Below, piece by piece: positions 45,839 to 55,148 of a stretch of 64,000 nt of DNA (position 1 is its first letter; every line of letters begins with the position of its first letter). Source of the DNA: Roseomonas gilardii subsp. gilardii (GTDB lineage Bacteria > Pseudomonadota > Alphaproteobacteria > Acetobacterales > Acetobacteraceae); the NCBI RefSeq assembly GCF_023078375.1, contig NZ_CP095554.1, positions 3,650,501 through 3,714,500 of the forward strand, read 5' to 3'. The notes under the pieces are model-generated. The model saw nothing but the letters and a program-made list of their open reading frames with translations, searched no databases and was not told where the DNA came from. The position numbers and the translations under genes were made by a program.

Positions 45839-46194
45839 GCCTCGCCTCCGATCCCGTCCAGCAGGTCCGGGGCGACGATCCCCTTCTCGGCCATCAGGGC
45901 CGCCATGGCCCGCAGCCAGCGCTCGTAATAGGTCAGCGCGTGGTACTCGGCCTCGGGGATGGATTCGATCGAGCGGCGGAGTTCGTCCACCGTCATCAGC
46001 CCACGGGCGGCGAGGATCTGCCGCAGCGCGTCCACCCGGCGGCCGAAGGCGTCGGGCGGCGCGTCGTCCTGCGGATCGACCGGCGTGCAGAGGAAGCGCG
46101 GATGCGCGCCGAGGTCGTGCGGCGCGGCGCGCGGGTCCCTGCCCGTGCCGGGCGAGGCCCCGGCCGCGATTCCCCCTGGCGCCGCTTCCGTCAT
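45835..46194 (-). CDS. Nitrile hydratase beta N-terminal-type subunit
   Basis: A 119-aa helical protein matching the N-terminal half of nitrile hydratase beta, or thiocyanate hydrolase beta. The core is FGRRVDALRQILAARGLMTVDELRR, then YHALTYYERWLRAMAALMAEKGI at about residues 50-110 (quoted in parts). A separate gene for this half, followed by one for the C-terminal half and one for the alpha-type subunit, matches the three-subunit arrangement of thiocyanate hydrolase and split-beta nitrile hydratases. Its ATG overlaps the upstream SH3 gene's stop as ATGA. Confidence 0.78.
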   Translation of the reverse strand: MTEAAPGGIAAGASPGTGRDPRAAPHDLGAHPRFLCTPVDPQDDAPPDAFGRRVDALRQILAARGLMTVDELRRSIESIPEAEYHALTYYERWLRAMAALMAEKGIVAPDLLDGIGGEA

Positions 46195-47036
46195 CCGCCG
46201 ATCACCTCATCCGCCGTCACGCCGAACATCTCGGCCCGCTTCAGCCAGCCGCGATATTCGCCGACCTGCACCTCGCACCAGGCGCTGCCCTGGGCGCAAG
46301 CACGAATGCGGCCGATCACCCCCGGCTGCAGCCGTGCCACCGCGCCGGCATCCTCCTCCGGGCGGCGGCGCATCGTGTGCATCTCGCCCCGCACGGTGAA
46401 GGTGCGGCGCCCCAGGCCCAGGTTGGAATGGTGCACCCAGCCCTCGGTGCCGTCCTGGTCGCGGATGCGGCGCCACTGGTCGAACTCGCGGATGATCTCC
46501 ACCGGCAGGTCCTTGCGCTGGTAGGTCCATTCGATGGGGAAACGCGTGCCAGGCCCGGCGCGCATGTTCACCTCGTCGGAACGCAGCGGCGCGAAGCGCG
46601 GCAGCGGCAGGCCGGTCACGGAGCCCATGGCGGGTTCCGGCTCCGGCGGCGGGGCGGGAGCCGGGGCGGGCGGCTTCACGGCGGTGGCCCCTGCGGCGGC
46701 GCCCGCCGCTCCGGCAGCGGCGCCGGCGGCGGCACCGGCAGCCGCCTTGGCACCGGCGCCGGGCCGCTTGGTGGCACGGGGGTCCGGCTTGCCGGCGGTC
46801 GGGGGCTCCCGGCGGGCGGCGTTGCCCTGCGGCTTGGGGGTGGAGGGGCGCGAGGCGGTTCCGGAACCGCCCTGGGGGGCGCCCTGGGCGCCGCCCTGGG
46901 CGCGCGGCGGCAGTTGCAGCGTGTGCGGCGGGGAAGCGGTCTGGCCTCCTGTTTGCGCCAGCACGGCGGCGGGCGCCCCGAGCGATCCGGAGAGGGTCAG
47001 GAGCAGGAAGGTCAGCAGCGTGAGGGAACGTCGCAT
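46191..47036 (-). CDS. Secreted protein with bacterial SH3 domains
   Basis: A 281-aa exported protein. A signal peptide (about 1-28, ending AVLAQ) is followed by a long low-complexity Pro/Gly/Ala region (about 30-140, including repeated GAAAGAA units). The C-terminal half (about 150-280) has two SH3b-type modules: VNMRAGPGTRFPIEW, DGTEGWVHHSNLG and WCEVQVGEYRGWLKRAEMFGV. Such domains often bind peptidoglycan or protein partners. The stop overlaps the hydratase-type gene start by four bases, so it is translationally linked to a presumably cytoplasmic enzyme, which is odd. Confidence 0.82.
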   Translation of the reverse strand: MRRSLTLLTFLLLTLSGSLGAPAAVLAQTGGQTASPPHTLQLPPRAQGGAQGAPQGGSGTASRPSTPKPQGNAARREPPTAGKPDPRATKRPGAGAKAAAGAAAGAAAGAAGAAAGATAVKPPAPAPAPPPEPEPAMGSVTGLPLPRFAPLRSDEVNMRAGPGTRFPIEWTYQRKDLPVEIIREFDQWRRIRDQDGTEGWVHHSNLGLGRRTFTVRGEMHTMRRRPEEDAGAVARLQPGVIGRIRACAQGSAWCEVQVGEYRGWLKRAEMFGVTADEVIGG

Positions 47037-47094
47037 CGGCAGGCCTATTGAGGGCCGCGAACGGGGGTGTCGGTCAACCCGTCCGGCCCATCAT

Positions 47095-47508
47095 TCAGAA
47101 AGTGAGGATTTGCCCCGCCCCGACCGATTCGAGAAAGGTGGCGAAGCCCGCCACTTCCACCTGCGGGAGCAGTGCCCCCTCCGGCAAGCCCTCGGCGCGC
47201 AACCCGGCCTCGCAGGCCAGGAGCCGGACCGGCAGTTCTAGCGCCGCCTCCAGCAGCTCCGCCGCCGTGGCCACACCGCGTTCCGCCATCAGCGCCTCGC
47301 GCGGGTCGGACAGCAGGGGGGCTTCGCGCAGCAGCAGCCGGCAGCCGCCATTGGTGGCGAAGAGCGTCACCCGCCGCCCCAGCGCCGCCGCGCCGGTCGC
47401 GGCCACCAGGGCGTAATGCCCCGCCTCATGCCCGCCCGAGGCGAGCAGCACCCCCAGCGGCGTTCCCGCCATTCCGGCCGCCATCCCGTGCGCCATTCCT
47501 GGGTTCAC
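47095..47508 (-). CDS. DsrE-like family protein
   Basis: A 137-aa protein of the DsrE/DsrF-like fold, whose members carry or relay sulfur or regulate sulfur metabolism. It shows GVLLASGGHEAGHYALVAATGAAALG (in parts: LLASGG, HYALVAATGAAALGRRVTLFATNGG) and a Cys in LLACEAGLRAEGL at about residue 99 that could be the sulfur carrier. The start is GTG 47508 overlapping the stop of the ThiF/MoeB-like gene as GTGA, so the two are co-translated. Internal ATGs a few codons later are alternative starts. Confidence 0.75.
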   Translation of the reverse strand: MNPGMAHGMAAGMAGTPLGVLLASGGHEAGHYALVAATGAAALGRRVTLFATNGGCRLLLREAPLLSDPREALMAERGVATAAELLEAALELPVRLLACEAGLRAEGLPEGALLPQVEVAGFATFLESVGAGQILTF

Positions 47509-48347
47509 GCCACGCCGCAGGCGGGGGCCATGCCGTCCGTCATCGCATGGGCGGAAAGGTCATGGATCGTGGCGCTTTCGCCACAGAGCGCGCAGGCCGG
47601 GTCGCGGCGCAGGCGGATGTCGCGGAAGCGGGCCTCCAGCGAGTCCCAGAGCAGCAGGCGGCCGGACAGGCCGGTGCCGATGCCCAGGATCTCCTTCAGC
47701 ACCTCCGTCGCCTGCAAGGTGCCCATCACGCCCGTCACCGCCCCCAGCACCCCGGCCTCGGAACAGGTCGGCACCAGGCCGGGCGGCGGCGGCTCCGGAT
47801 GCAGGCAGCGGTGGCAGGGATGCGGCGCGCCGAGATGCGACTTGTAGGTGGAAAGCTGCCCCTCGAAGCGCAGCACCGCCGCCGAGACCAGGGTCCGGCC
47901 CAGCAGGTGGCAGGCATCGCCCAGCAGGAAGCGGGTCTCGAAATTGTCGGTGCCGTCGCAGACGAGGTCGTAGCGCGGGATCAGTTCCTCCGCCGCCGCG
48001 GCATCCATGCGCCGGGCATGGACCTCGACGCGGGTCTCCGGGTTCAGGCGCCGGATGGTGGCGGCGGCGCTGTCCGCCTTGCCCATCCCCAGCCGCTCCG
48101 TGTCATGGGCGACCTGCCGCTGGAGGTTGCTCAGCTCCAGCGTGTCGTGGTCCAGGACCCCGATCGTGCCGACCCCGGCGGCGGCGAGGTAGAGGGCCAG
48201 CGGCGAGCCGAGCCCGCCCGCCCCCACCACCAGCACCCGCGCCTCGCGCAGTTTCGCCTGCCCCACGGCCCCGACCTCGGCCAGCAGGATGTGACGGGAA
48301 TAGCGGTGGAGTTCCGCTTCGGAGAAGTCGAGCGACATGCCCGCCAT
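47505..48347 (-). CDS. HesA/MoeB/ThiF family adenylyltransferase
   Basis: An E1-like enzyme of 280 aa that adenylates the C-terminus of a small sulfur-carrier protein such as MoaD or ThiS. Motifs are the nucleotide-binding VLVVGAGGLGSPLALYLAAAG (in parts, GAGGLGS), DHDTLELSNLQRQ, CDGTDNFETRFL and zinc ligands in CHRC (about residue 177) and CALC (about residue 257). It lacks a rhodanese domain. Its ATG at 48347 may be replaced by one three codons downstream. It overlaps DsrE by four bases, a suggestive sulfur-transfer pair. Confidence 0.9.
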   Translation of the reverse strand: MAGMSLDFSEAELHRYSRHILLAEVGAVGQAKLREARVLVVGAGGLGSPLALYLAAAGVGTIGVLDHDTLELSNLQRQVAHDTERLGMGKADSAAATIRRLNPETRVEVHARRMDAAAAEELIPRYDLVCDGTDNFETRFLLGDACHLLGRTLVSAAVLRFEGQLSTYKSHLGAPHPCHRCLHPEPPPPGLVPTCSEAGVLGAVTGVMGTLQATEVLKEILGIGTGLSGRLLLWDSLEARFRDIRLRRDPACALCGESATIHDLSAHAMTDGMAPACGVA

Positions 48348-48411
48348 ATGGCACGGCGGCGGCGCTTCCGCAGGGGGCGTTCCCCCTGCAAATGTCGCGC
48401 TTCCGTCCCGC

Positions 48412-49050
48412 TCAGATCGGGGCGCGGCCGATGCGGCCCAGATGCGTGTCGTGGAAGCCGCTGGCGTATTTCAGCCCGTGGCCCAGGGCGCGGTCGATGC
48501 CGATATGCAGCAGCCAGGCCAGGGCGAAGCTGCCCAGCAGCCGGTCGCCGGTGCTGATGGCCAGCGCGCCGAGCAGCAGCGGCCCCGGCGTCACATGCAC
48601 GAGGTTGTAGAGGACCGAGCCCAGCCGGCGCCCGCCGAGATAGGCCAGGATCGACAGGTCCGGCGCGAGGGCGGCCAGCACGAAGGCCCACCAGCCGGTG
48701 CCGAGCCAGATCTGCCCGACCAGCCCGACCGTCGCCAGCGCCAGCCCTTCCAGCCGCAGCATCAGGTTCACCGCCCCGGTCGCATGGCCCGGATCGCTGG
48801 AATAGGTCACGGCGAGTGCCTCGGCCGCCCGCCCCGGCCGCGCGGCGCGGGCGCGGCGGGGGGCCGGGGTGGGGATGGGGGCGGGTTCCGCGGGCGGCCC
48901 GGGGAGCCGTTCGGGAAGGGGCTCCGGCAGGGCCTCCGCCACCGGCTCGGCCGCCGTGCGCCGGCGAGTCGCGGGGGCCTTCGCCCGGCGCTTCGCGGGC
49001 GGCGGCTCCTCCTCGGAGAGCGGCGGGCGGTTGCGGGTGGCGCGGGTCAC
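48412..49050 (-). CDS. DUF4260 membrane protein with Pro-rich N-terminus
   Basis: A 212-aa protein. The first 90 residues are Pro, Ala and Arg-rich and probably disordered. The rest (about 95-212) is a DUF4260-type four-helix membrane domain: LRLEGLALATVGLVG, LAPDLSILAYLGG, LYNLVHVTPGPLLLGAL and LLHIGIDRALGHGLKY followed by GFHDTHLGRIG. The start is GTG 49050 with a GGGGGCGG stretch upstream. Function is unknown. It is divergent from coaBC and 64 bp upstream of the ThiF/MoeB-like gene. Confidence 0.78.
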   Translation of the reverse strand: MTRATRNRPPLSEEEPPPAKRRAKAPATRRRTAAEPVAEALPEPLPERLPGPPAEPAPIPTPAPRRARAARPGRAAEALAVTYSSDPGHATGAVNLMLRLEGLALATVGLVGQIWLGTGWWAFVLAALAPDLSILAYLGGRRLGSVLYNLVHVTPGPLLLGALAISTGDRLLGSFALAWLLHIGIDRALGHGLKYASGFHDTHLGRIGRAPI

Positions 49051-49257
49051 CGTGCGCCGCCCCCCAAAGGGCTCACGCGGGTGTTCGGGGTGGGAAGACC
49101 GGTCCTGTGCGGCGCCATCGGCGGGGTGCCTCGTCCTGGGAAGTGCGAGCGCGAAGAGCATCCCGGCATAACAACCTCGCGTTCGCGCGACCAGGGGCCG
49201 CCCCGCGCCGCCGCCGGCCCCTGGCCCGGCTGCGGCATGGCGGCTACACCTGCCGCC

Positions 49258-50679
49258 ATGCTGAACGGCAAGCGCGTCCTGCTGATCGTCTCGGGCTCCG
49301 TGGCCGCCTTCAAGGCGCTGGAGCTCGCCCGCCTGCTCGGCAAGGCCGGCGCCTCGGTGACGGGACTGCTGACCCCCGGCGGGGCGCGCTTCGTCACCCC
49401 GCACGCGTTGCAGGCCATCACCAACCGCCCCCTGGCGCAGGACCTCTGGTCGCTGGAGGAAGAGGGCGAAGGGCGCGGCCATATCGCGCTCGCGCGCGGG
49501 CACGACATCGTGGTGGTTGCCCCGGCCTCGGCCGACCGGCTGGCGCGCATGGCGGCGGGGATGGCGGACGACCTGGCCGGGGCCACGCTGCTGGCCACCA
49601 CCGCGCCGGTGCTGGTCGCCCCGGCGATGAACTGGGCCATGTGGGCGCATCCGGCGACCGTCGCGAACATGGCCATCCTGGCGAATCGCGGCGTGCATGT
49701 GGTGGGGCCGGAGGACGGGCTCATGGCCGAGGCCGAATCCGGGCCGGGCCGCCTCAGCGAGCCGCCCGCCATCCTGGCCGCCATCGGGGCGGTGCTGGAG
49801 GACCCCGTGCCGGCCCCGGCCGATCCGGGGCTGGAAGCGGCGCTCGATGCCGCCATCGCCGCGGGCGAGGATGCGGCGGAGATGGCGCCGCCCGGCCATC
49901 CGGCGGCCGGGGCGGCGGATGTTCCGGCTGCTCCCCTGGCTCCTCCCCTGGGTGGCGCCACGCCCGCCCTGGGCGACGTGCCCGCGCTCCGCGCCGCGCG
50001 GCCGGTGGAGAATGCGGCCGCCGCCTCGGCCTCGCGGCCGCTGGTGGGGCGCCATGTCCTGGTGACGAGCGGCCCGACGCATGAGCCGATCGACCCCGTG
50101 CGCTATCTCGCCAACCGTTCCTCCGGGAAGCAGGGCCATGCCATCGCCGCCGCCCTGGCCGCGCTGGGCGCGCGGGTCACGCTGGTGTCCGGCCCGGTGA
50201 CGCTGTCCGATCCGGCGGGGGTCGCCGTGGCGCATGTGGAAAGCGCGCGCGAGATGCTGGCCGCCTGCGAGGCCGCCCTGCCGGTGGATGCGGCGGTCTG
50301 CGCCGCGGCGGTGGCGGACTGGCGCGTGGCCGAGGCCAGCAACGGCAAGATCAAGAAACGGGATGGTGCGGCCCCGCCGGAGCTGCGGCTGGTGCCCAAT
50401 CCCGACATCCTGGCCACGCTGTCGCACCATGCGAAGCGCCCCGGCCTCGTGGTGGGATTCGCGGCGGAAACGGACGACCTGCTGGCCCATGCCCAGGCCA
50501 AGCTGGCGCGCAAGGGCTGCGACTGGATCGTGGCGAACGATGTCTCGGGGGATGTGATGGGCGGGGCGGAGAACAGGGTGCATCTGGTGACGCGCGACGG
50601 CATCGAGGACTGGCCGCGCCTGCCGAAGGAGGAGGTGGCGCGCCGCCTCGCCGCCCGGATCGCGGAGGTGCTGGCATGA
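49258..50679 (+). CDS. coaBC: Phosphopantothenoylcysteine decarboxylase / phosphopantothenate-cysteine ligase
   Basis: A bifunctional enzyme of coenzyme A synthesis, 473 aa. The FMN-dependent CoaC part (about 1-180) shows [17 protein letters not shown], the catalytic-type His in [27 protein letters not shown] and PAMNWAMW. The CoaB part (about 260-473) shows [38 protein letters not shown] and [11 protein letters not shown]. Between them is an unusually long Ala/Pro/Gly-rich linker of about 70 residues. The ATG at 49258 is used; an in-frame ATG at 49237 is possible. dut overlaps the 3' end by four bases. Confidence 0.95.
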   Translation: MLNGKRVLLIVSGSVAAFKALELARLLGKAGASVTGLLTPGGARFVTPHALQAITNRPLAQDLWSLEEEGEGRGHIALARGHDIVVVAPASADRLARMAAGMADDLAGATLLATTAPVLVAPAMNWAMWAHPATVANMAILANRGVHVVGPEDGLMAEAESGPGRLSEPPAILAAIGAVLEDPVPAPADPGLEAALDAAIAAGEDAAEMAPPGHPAAGAADVPAAPLAPPLGGATPALGDVPALRAARPVENAAAASASRPLVGRHVLVTSGPTHEPIDPVRYLANRSSGKQGHAIAAALAALGARVTLVSGPVTLSDPAGVAVAHVESAREMLAACEAALPVDAAVCAAAVADWRVAEASNGKIKKRDGAAPPELRLVPNPDILATLSHHAKRPGLVVGFAAETDDLLAHAQAKLARKGCDWIVANDVSGDVMGGAENRVHLVTRDGIEDWPRLPKEEVARRLAARIAEVLA

Positions 50680-51128
50680 GCCGCGCCACCATCCAGGTCA
50701 CCCGCCTGCCGCATGCCGAGGGCCTGCCTTTGCCCGCCTATGCCACGCCGGGGGCCGCGGGGATGGACCTGCTGGCGGCGGTGACGGCGCCGCTGACCAT
50801 CCCGCCCGGGGGCCGCGCCCTGGTGCCGACCGGGCTGCGCGTCGCCCTGCCGGCGGGGCATGAGCTGCAGGTGCGCCCCCGTTCCGGGCTGGCGCTGAAG
50901 CACGGCATCACCATGCCCAACACGCCCGGCACGGTGGACGAGGACTATCGCGGCGAGCTCTCGGTCATCCTGATGAATGCCGGGCAGGAGAGCTTCACCG
51001 TGGAGCGCGGCATGCGCATCGCCCAGGCGGTGCTGGCGCCCGTGACCCATGCCGACTGGGCGGAGGTCGCGGAGTTGCCGGCGACGCAGCGCGGCACCGG
51101 CGGCTTCGGCTCCACCGGCACGCGCTGA
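50676..51128 (+). CDS. dut: dUTP diphosphatase
   Basis: A trimeric dUTPase, 150 aa, which hydrolyses dUTP to dUMP and keeps uracil out of DNA. All five family motifs are visible: [48 protein letters not shown], and the C-terminal [10 protein letters not shown] that closes over the nucleotide. The ATG overlaps the coaBC stop as ATGA, indicating translational coupling, and coaBC-dut pairing is frequent in bacteria. Confidence 0.97.
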   Translation: MSRATIQVTRLPHAEGLPLPAYATPGAAGMDLLAAVTAPLTIPPGGRALVPTGLRVALPAGHELQVRPRSGLALKHGITMPNTPGTVDEDYRGELSVILMNAGQESFTVERGMRIAQAVLAPVTHADWAEVAELPATQRGTGGFGSTGTR

Positions 51129-51145
51129 GGCCCCCCCGCGCGCCG

Positions 51146-52747
51146 TCAGGCGCTGCGCCGGACGTTCCAGAAGGCCGGGAGGCCCTTCAGCACCCCGGTC
51201 AGGTCGGAGCGGTAGGCCACGGGCGTGAAGAGCTGTCCGGTCGGGATATAGGGCACGTCCTCGAAGGCCTGGCGCTGCATCGACTCCGCCACGCGCTTCT
51301 GCGCCGCGATATCCGGGGCCTGGAGCCATTCGGTCCGCAGCGCCTCCAGCCTCGGGCTGTCCGGCCAGCCCGGGGCGGCATCCTTGCCGTTGCCGCGCAG
51401 CCAGATATTGGTCACGGGGTTCAGCTCCTCCGACCCGCCCCAGCCGGTGTGGAAGATGCTCCAGCCGCCCTGGGCGACCGGATCGGGCTTGGCGCGGCGC
51501 TGCATGGCGGTGGCCCAGTCCATGGCCTGGACCTCGGTGTCGAAGCCGATCTTGCGCAGCAGCTCCCCCGTCACCTCGGCCATGGCGTTGTAGATCGGGA
51601 AGTCGGTGGGCATCATCACCACCACCTTCTCCCCGCCATAGCCGCTGACGGCGAGCGCCGCCTTCGCCCTGGCCAGATCGCGCGGCGCGGTCAGGGCCTC
51701 CATCCCGGCCTCCGAGGCCATGGGCGTGCCCGGGCAGAAATACCCTACCCCGTCGCGCCAGAGCGACCTGTCGTCGCCCTGGGCCGCCATCATGTACTCG
51801 GCCTGCGACAGCGCCGGCAGGATGGCCCGCCGCACCGCCACCTTGTCGAAGGGCGGGTTCAGGTGGTTGAAGCGGAACTTGCCGATCAGCCCCAGCGGCT
51901 CGATCACATCCACGGTGACGCCGGGCGCCCGGCGCAGCGCGGGCACGAGGTCGATCAGCGGCCAGCGCAGCCAGTCTACCTCCCCCTGGCGCAGCGCCGC
52001 GGCGGCGGTGGCGCCGTCCGGCATCACCAGCACCTCCACCCGCTCGAAATGCGCGTGCTTCGGCCCGGCCGAGCCCTCGGCCTTGCCCTCCGGGCGCGGC
52101 ACATAGCCGTCGAAGCGCGCATAGGCCATGCGCGCGCCCGGCACGCGCTCGCCCGGCAGGAAGCGGAAGGGGCCGCTGCCGGTCGGGTCGGTCACCGCCG
52201 TGTAGGGATCGGTCTTCGCCAGCCGCTCCGGCATGATGACGCAGGTGGGCGAGGAGTATTTCGCCAGCGCGGCGGGAAGCTGCGGGAAGGGGCGCTTCAG
52301 GCGGAAGGCGATGGTGCGGTCGTCCGGCGCGGCGACCTCCTCCGTCACCGCCATCAGCGTCTGGCCGAAGCTGTCGCGCGCCGCCCAGCGGCGGATGCTG
52401 GCGACGCAGTCCCGGGCCAGCACCTTCTCCCCGTCATGGAAGCGCAGCCCGTCGCGCAGGGTCATGCGCCAGAGCCGGCCATCCTCCTCCACCACATGGC
52501 CGGCCACCATCTGGGGCTGCGGCTGCAGCGCGCCGTCGAGGCCGTAGAGCGTGTCATAGACGAGGAAGGCATGGTCCCGCGTCTGGGAGGCCGTGGTCCA
52601 GACCGGGTCCAGCGCCGCGATATCGGCGGCGGGGACATAGCGCAGCACCTTGCTGCTGCCGGCCGCCCGGGCCCGGGAGATCGTGGAGGGAATGGCGGGG
52701 AGCGCCAGCGCGGCGCCCGTGGCCGCGAGAAGGCTGCGACGTTGCAT
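51146..52747 (-). CDS. Peptide/oligosaccharide-type ABC substrate-binding protein (SBP family 5)
   Basis: A periplasmic binding protein of 533 aa for an oligopeptide- or nickel-type ABC importer. The signal peptide begins MQRRSLLAATGAALALPA and ends near RARA. Family elements are DPVWTTASQTRDHAFLVYDTLYGLD (in parts), MTLRDGLRFHDGEKV, GSGPFRFL, and PVTNIWLRGNG near the C-terminal lobe. The ATG at 52747 has AGGAAA upstream. The permease and ATPase genes are not adjacent, so it is an orphan with unknown ligand. It is convergent with dut, 17 bp away. Confidence 0.9.
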   Translation of the reverse strand: MQRRSLLAATGAALALPAIPSTISRARAAGSSKVLRYVPAADIAALDPVWTTASQTRDHAFLVYDTLYGLDGALQPQPQMVAGHVVEEDGRLWRMTLRDGLRFHDGEKVLARDCVASIRRWAARDSFGQTLMAVTEEVAAPDDRTIAFRLKRPFPQLPAALAKYSSPTCVIMPERLAKTDPYTAVTDPTGSGPFRFLPGERVPGARMAYARFDGYVPRPEGKAEGSAGPKHAHFERVEVLVMPDGATAAAALRQGEVDWLRWPLIDLVPALRRAPGVTVDVIEPLGLIGKFRFNHLNPPFDKVAVRRAILPALSQAEYMMAAQGDDRSLWRDGVGYFCPGTPMASEAGMEALTAPRDLARAKAALAVSGYGGEKVVVMMPTDFPIYNAMAEVTGELLRKIGFDTEVQAMDWATAMQRRAKPDPVAQGGWSIFHTGWGGSEELNPVTNIWLRGNGKDAAPGWPDSPRLEALRTEWLQAPDIAAQKRVAESMQRQAFEDVPYIPTGQLFTPVAYRSDLTGVLKGLPAFWNVRRSA

Positions 52748-52853
52748 CGGAGGTTTCCTGCCCTGTCGGCGCGGCCTCTGTCGGGCCGCGTCCGGGCGGG
52801 ATTGAAGCAGGGATCGGGGGGCTCCGACAGCCCCCCGCTCCATCGGCGCCGCG

Positions 52854-54067
52854 TCAGCGGCCGGCCAGCGCCGCCTGCCGCCTGGTCAGTTCCGTGAGGT
52901 AGTAGGCCATGCCGGCCAGGGCGACGGCGCCGCCGAACCAGGCCACGCCCGTCCAGCCGCCCTGGGTGAAGAGCAGGCTGGCCATGGTGGAGCCCGCCGC
53001 CCCGCCCAGGAAGAAGATCGCCATGTAGAGCCCGTTGAGGCGCGAGCGGATCTCCGGCCGCAGCGTGTAGATGGCGCGCTGCCCCTGGATCTGGGTGATC
53101 TGCACCCCGGCATCCAGGACGATCGCCGCGACCACCAGCGCCGCCAGCGAGTCCCGCCCCAGCCAGGCGATGGCGAAGGCGCAGAGGACCAGGGCGAAGG
53201 CGAGCGCCGTGCTCGGCCGGGTCAGCCCCCGGTCCGCCAGCCCGCCCGCCACGGGGGCGACCAGCGCCCCGCCGCCCCGGCCAGGGCGAAGAGCGCGATG
53301 CCGGACTGCGAGAGGTGGAAGGGCGATTCCATCAGGTGCAGCGGCACCGCCGTCCAGAACAGGCTGAAATTGCAGAACTGCGCCGTCTGGTAGGCGGCGC
53401 GGCGGCGCAGGATCGGGGTGTCGCGCAGCACCGGCCAGAGCGAGCGCAGCAGCGCGCCATAGCCCGCCTGCGGATGCGGGCGGCGCTGCGGCAGGCGGCG
53501 GGACAGGATCACGACCAGCCCGGCCATCAGCGCGGCGGAGAGGATGAAGACCGCCCGCCAGCCGAAATGGTCGGCGATGAGGCCGGAGGCCGGACGGGCG
53601 AGGAGGATGCCGAGCAGCAGGCCGCTCATCACCTTGCCCACCACCTGTCCACGCTTCGCCTCCGGCGTCATATGCGCGGCCAGCGGCACCAGCATCTGCA
53701 CCGCCACCGAGGCGATGCCGACCAGCAGGGAGGCCAGCAGGAAGACCGGCGCGGAGGTCGCGAGCCCCGCCCCGAGCAGCGCCACGGTGGAACCGGCCAG
53801 GGTCAGCGCCACCAGCCGGCGGTTCTCCACGAGGTCGCCCATCGGCACCAGCAGGATCAGGCCGGCGCAGTAGCCGAGCTGGGTCAGCGTCACCACCAGC
53901 CCCGCCACCGCCGGGCCGAGGCCGATGGAGGGGGCGATCAGCCCGATCAGCGGCTGGGCATAGTAGATGTTCGCCACCGCCATGCCGCAGGAGATGGCCA
54001 GGAGCAGGATCAGCCCGGAGGACGGGCCGCCATCATGCTCGCGCAATTCCGCCGCGCTGTCCGCCAT
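52854..54067 (-). pseudogene. MFS transporter, split by a one-base frameshift
   Basis: A 12-helix major facilitator permease, about 404 aa when repaired. The first frame (from ATG 54067) covers about nine helices, with the loop 2-3 motif GDLVENRR and LLARPASGLIADHFGWR, then derails at FALAGAAG and stops at 53222. The second frame continues AGGLADRGLTRPSTALAFALV and three more helices to 52854. The junction lies at a run of four G on the minus strand (53267-53270), where five G would restore GAAGALVAPVAGGLADRG. Homopolymer under-calling or slippage fits. The substrate is unknown. Confidence 0.88.
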
Positions 54068-54287
54068 GCATCACCTCTTCCGCTGCGGTGGAAAGCCTTC
54101 TTCCACCCCGGGAGAGTGGGTGCATGGCCGGTGGCCGTGCCCGGAAGGCTCGTCGATCCGGACCGAGATAGGCGAGAGCGGCGCCGGGGCGGATAGGCTC
54201 AGCCCCGCCCGATGCGCATCCCTGCCCGGCGTTGCACCGCAACATCCACCCCGGCACCGGCCACGGGGGTGCCGGCCATGGCTGCCC

Positions 54288-55025
54288 TCAGAGGCGCCAG
54301 CCGGTGTGGATCGCCACGATCCCGCCCGAGAGGTCGCGGTGCGACACGCGCTCCAGCCCGGCGGCGCGGAACATCTCCTCCAGCGTCTCCTGGTCCGGGA
54401 ACTGTCGGATGCTCTCGGCGAGGTACTGGTAGCTCTCGGCGTCGTTGGCCACCTTGGCGCCGATCGCCGGCAGGGCCTTGAAGCTCCAGGCGTCGTAGAG
54501 CTTCGCCAGCGCGTCGATCCGCAGGCGGGAGAATTCCAGCACGTGGAAGCGGCCGCCCGGCCGCAGCACCCGCCGTGCCTCCCGGATCACGGCATCCTTG
54601 TCCGTGCAGTTGCGCAGGCCGAAGGCCATGGAGACCTTCTCCACGCTGCGGTCGGGCAGCGGGATGTGCTCGGCATCGGAGCAGACGAAGCTCAGCCCCT
54701 CCGCCAGCCCGCGCGACAGCGCCCGGCCCTGCCCGACGCTCAGCATGCTGGCATTGATGTCCGACAGGATCACCCGGCCTGCCCCGCGCTCCTTCGCCAG
54801 GAAGGCCACGTCGCCCGTGCCGGCGGCGAGGTCGAGCAGGGTCTCGCGCGGCGAGGCGGCGATGGCGGCCACGAAGGCGCGCTTCCACAGCCGGTGGATG
54901 CCGAGCGACATGAGGTCGTTCATGATGTCGTAGCGGGGGGCGACGCTGTCGAAGACCCCCCGCACCAGGCTGGCCTTCTCGTTGCGCGGAACCTGGCGGA
55001 AGCCGAAATCGGTCTGGTCGGACAT
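54288..55025 (-). CDS. ubiE: Demethylmenaquinone/demethylubiquinone C-methyltransferase UbiE
   Basis: A SAM-dependent C-methyltransferase of ubiquinone (and menaquinone) synthesis, 245 aa. Markers are the N-terminal [26 protein letters not shown], quoted in part, the SAM-binding [30 protein letters not shown] and HVLEFSR, and the C-terminal [15 protein letters not shown], which is highly conserved. It starts at ATG 55025, divergent from mutM. In an alphaproteobacterium ubiquinone is the expected product. 220 bp separate it from the MFS gene. Confidence 0.96.
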   Translation of the reverse strand: MSDQTDFGFRQVPRNEKASLVRGVFDSVAPRYDIMNDLMSLGIHRLWKRAFVAAIAASPRETLLDLAAGTGDVAFLAKERGAGRVILSDINASMLSVGQGRALSRGLAEGLSFVCSDAEHIPLPDRSVEKVSMAFGLRNCTDKDAVIREARRVLRPGGRFHVLEFSRLRIDALAKLYDAWSFKALPAIGAKVANDAESYQYLAESIRQFPDQETLEEMFRAAGLERVSHRDLSGGIVAIHTGWRL

Positions 55026-55072
55026 GGCACCCTATCTAGAGCGGAACGCCGCGCCGGGATATCCGCCTCCCC

Positions 55073-55114
55073 GGATGTTTCCCGCCCGATGTTCCCCGCC
55101 CGATGTTCCCCCCG
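55073..55114. repeat. Three imperfect 14-bp tandem repeats upstream of mutM
   Basis: GGATGTTTCCCGCC, CGATGTTCCCCGCC and CGATGTTCCCCCCG follow one another, ending 34 bp before the mutM start in the ubiE-mutM divergent region. They may be protein-binding repeats or slippage products. Confidence 0.6.
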
Positions 55115-55148
55115 GGCCATGGCGTGCCAGGCCCCCACTGGAGACGAG

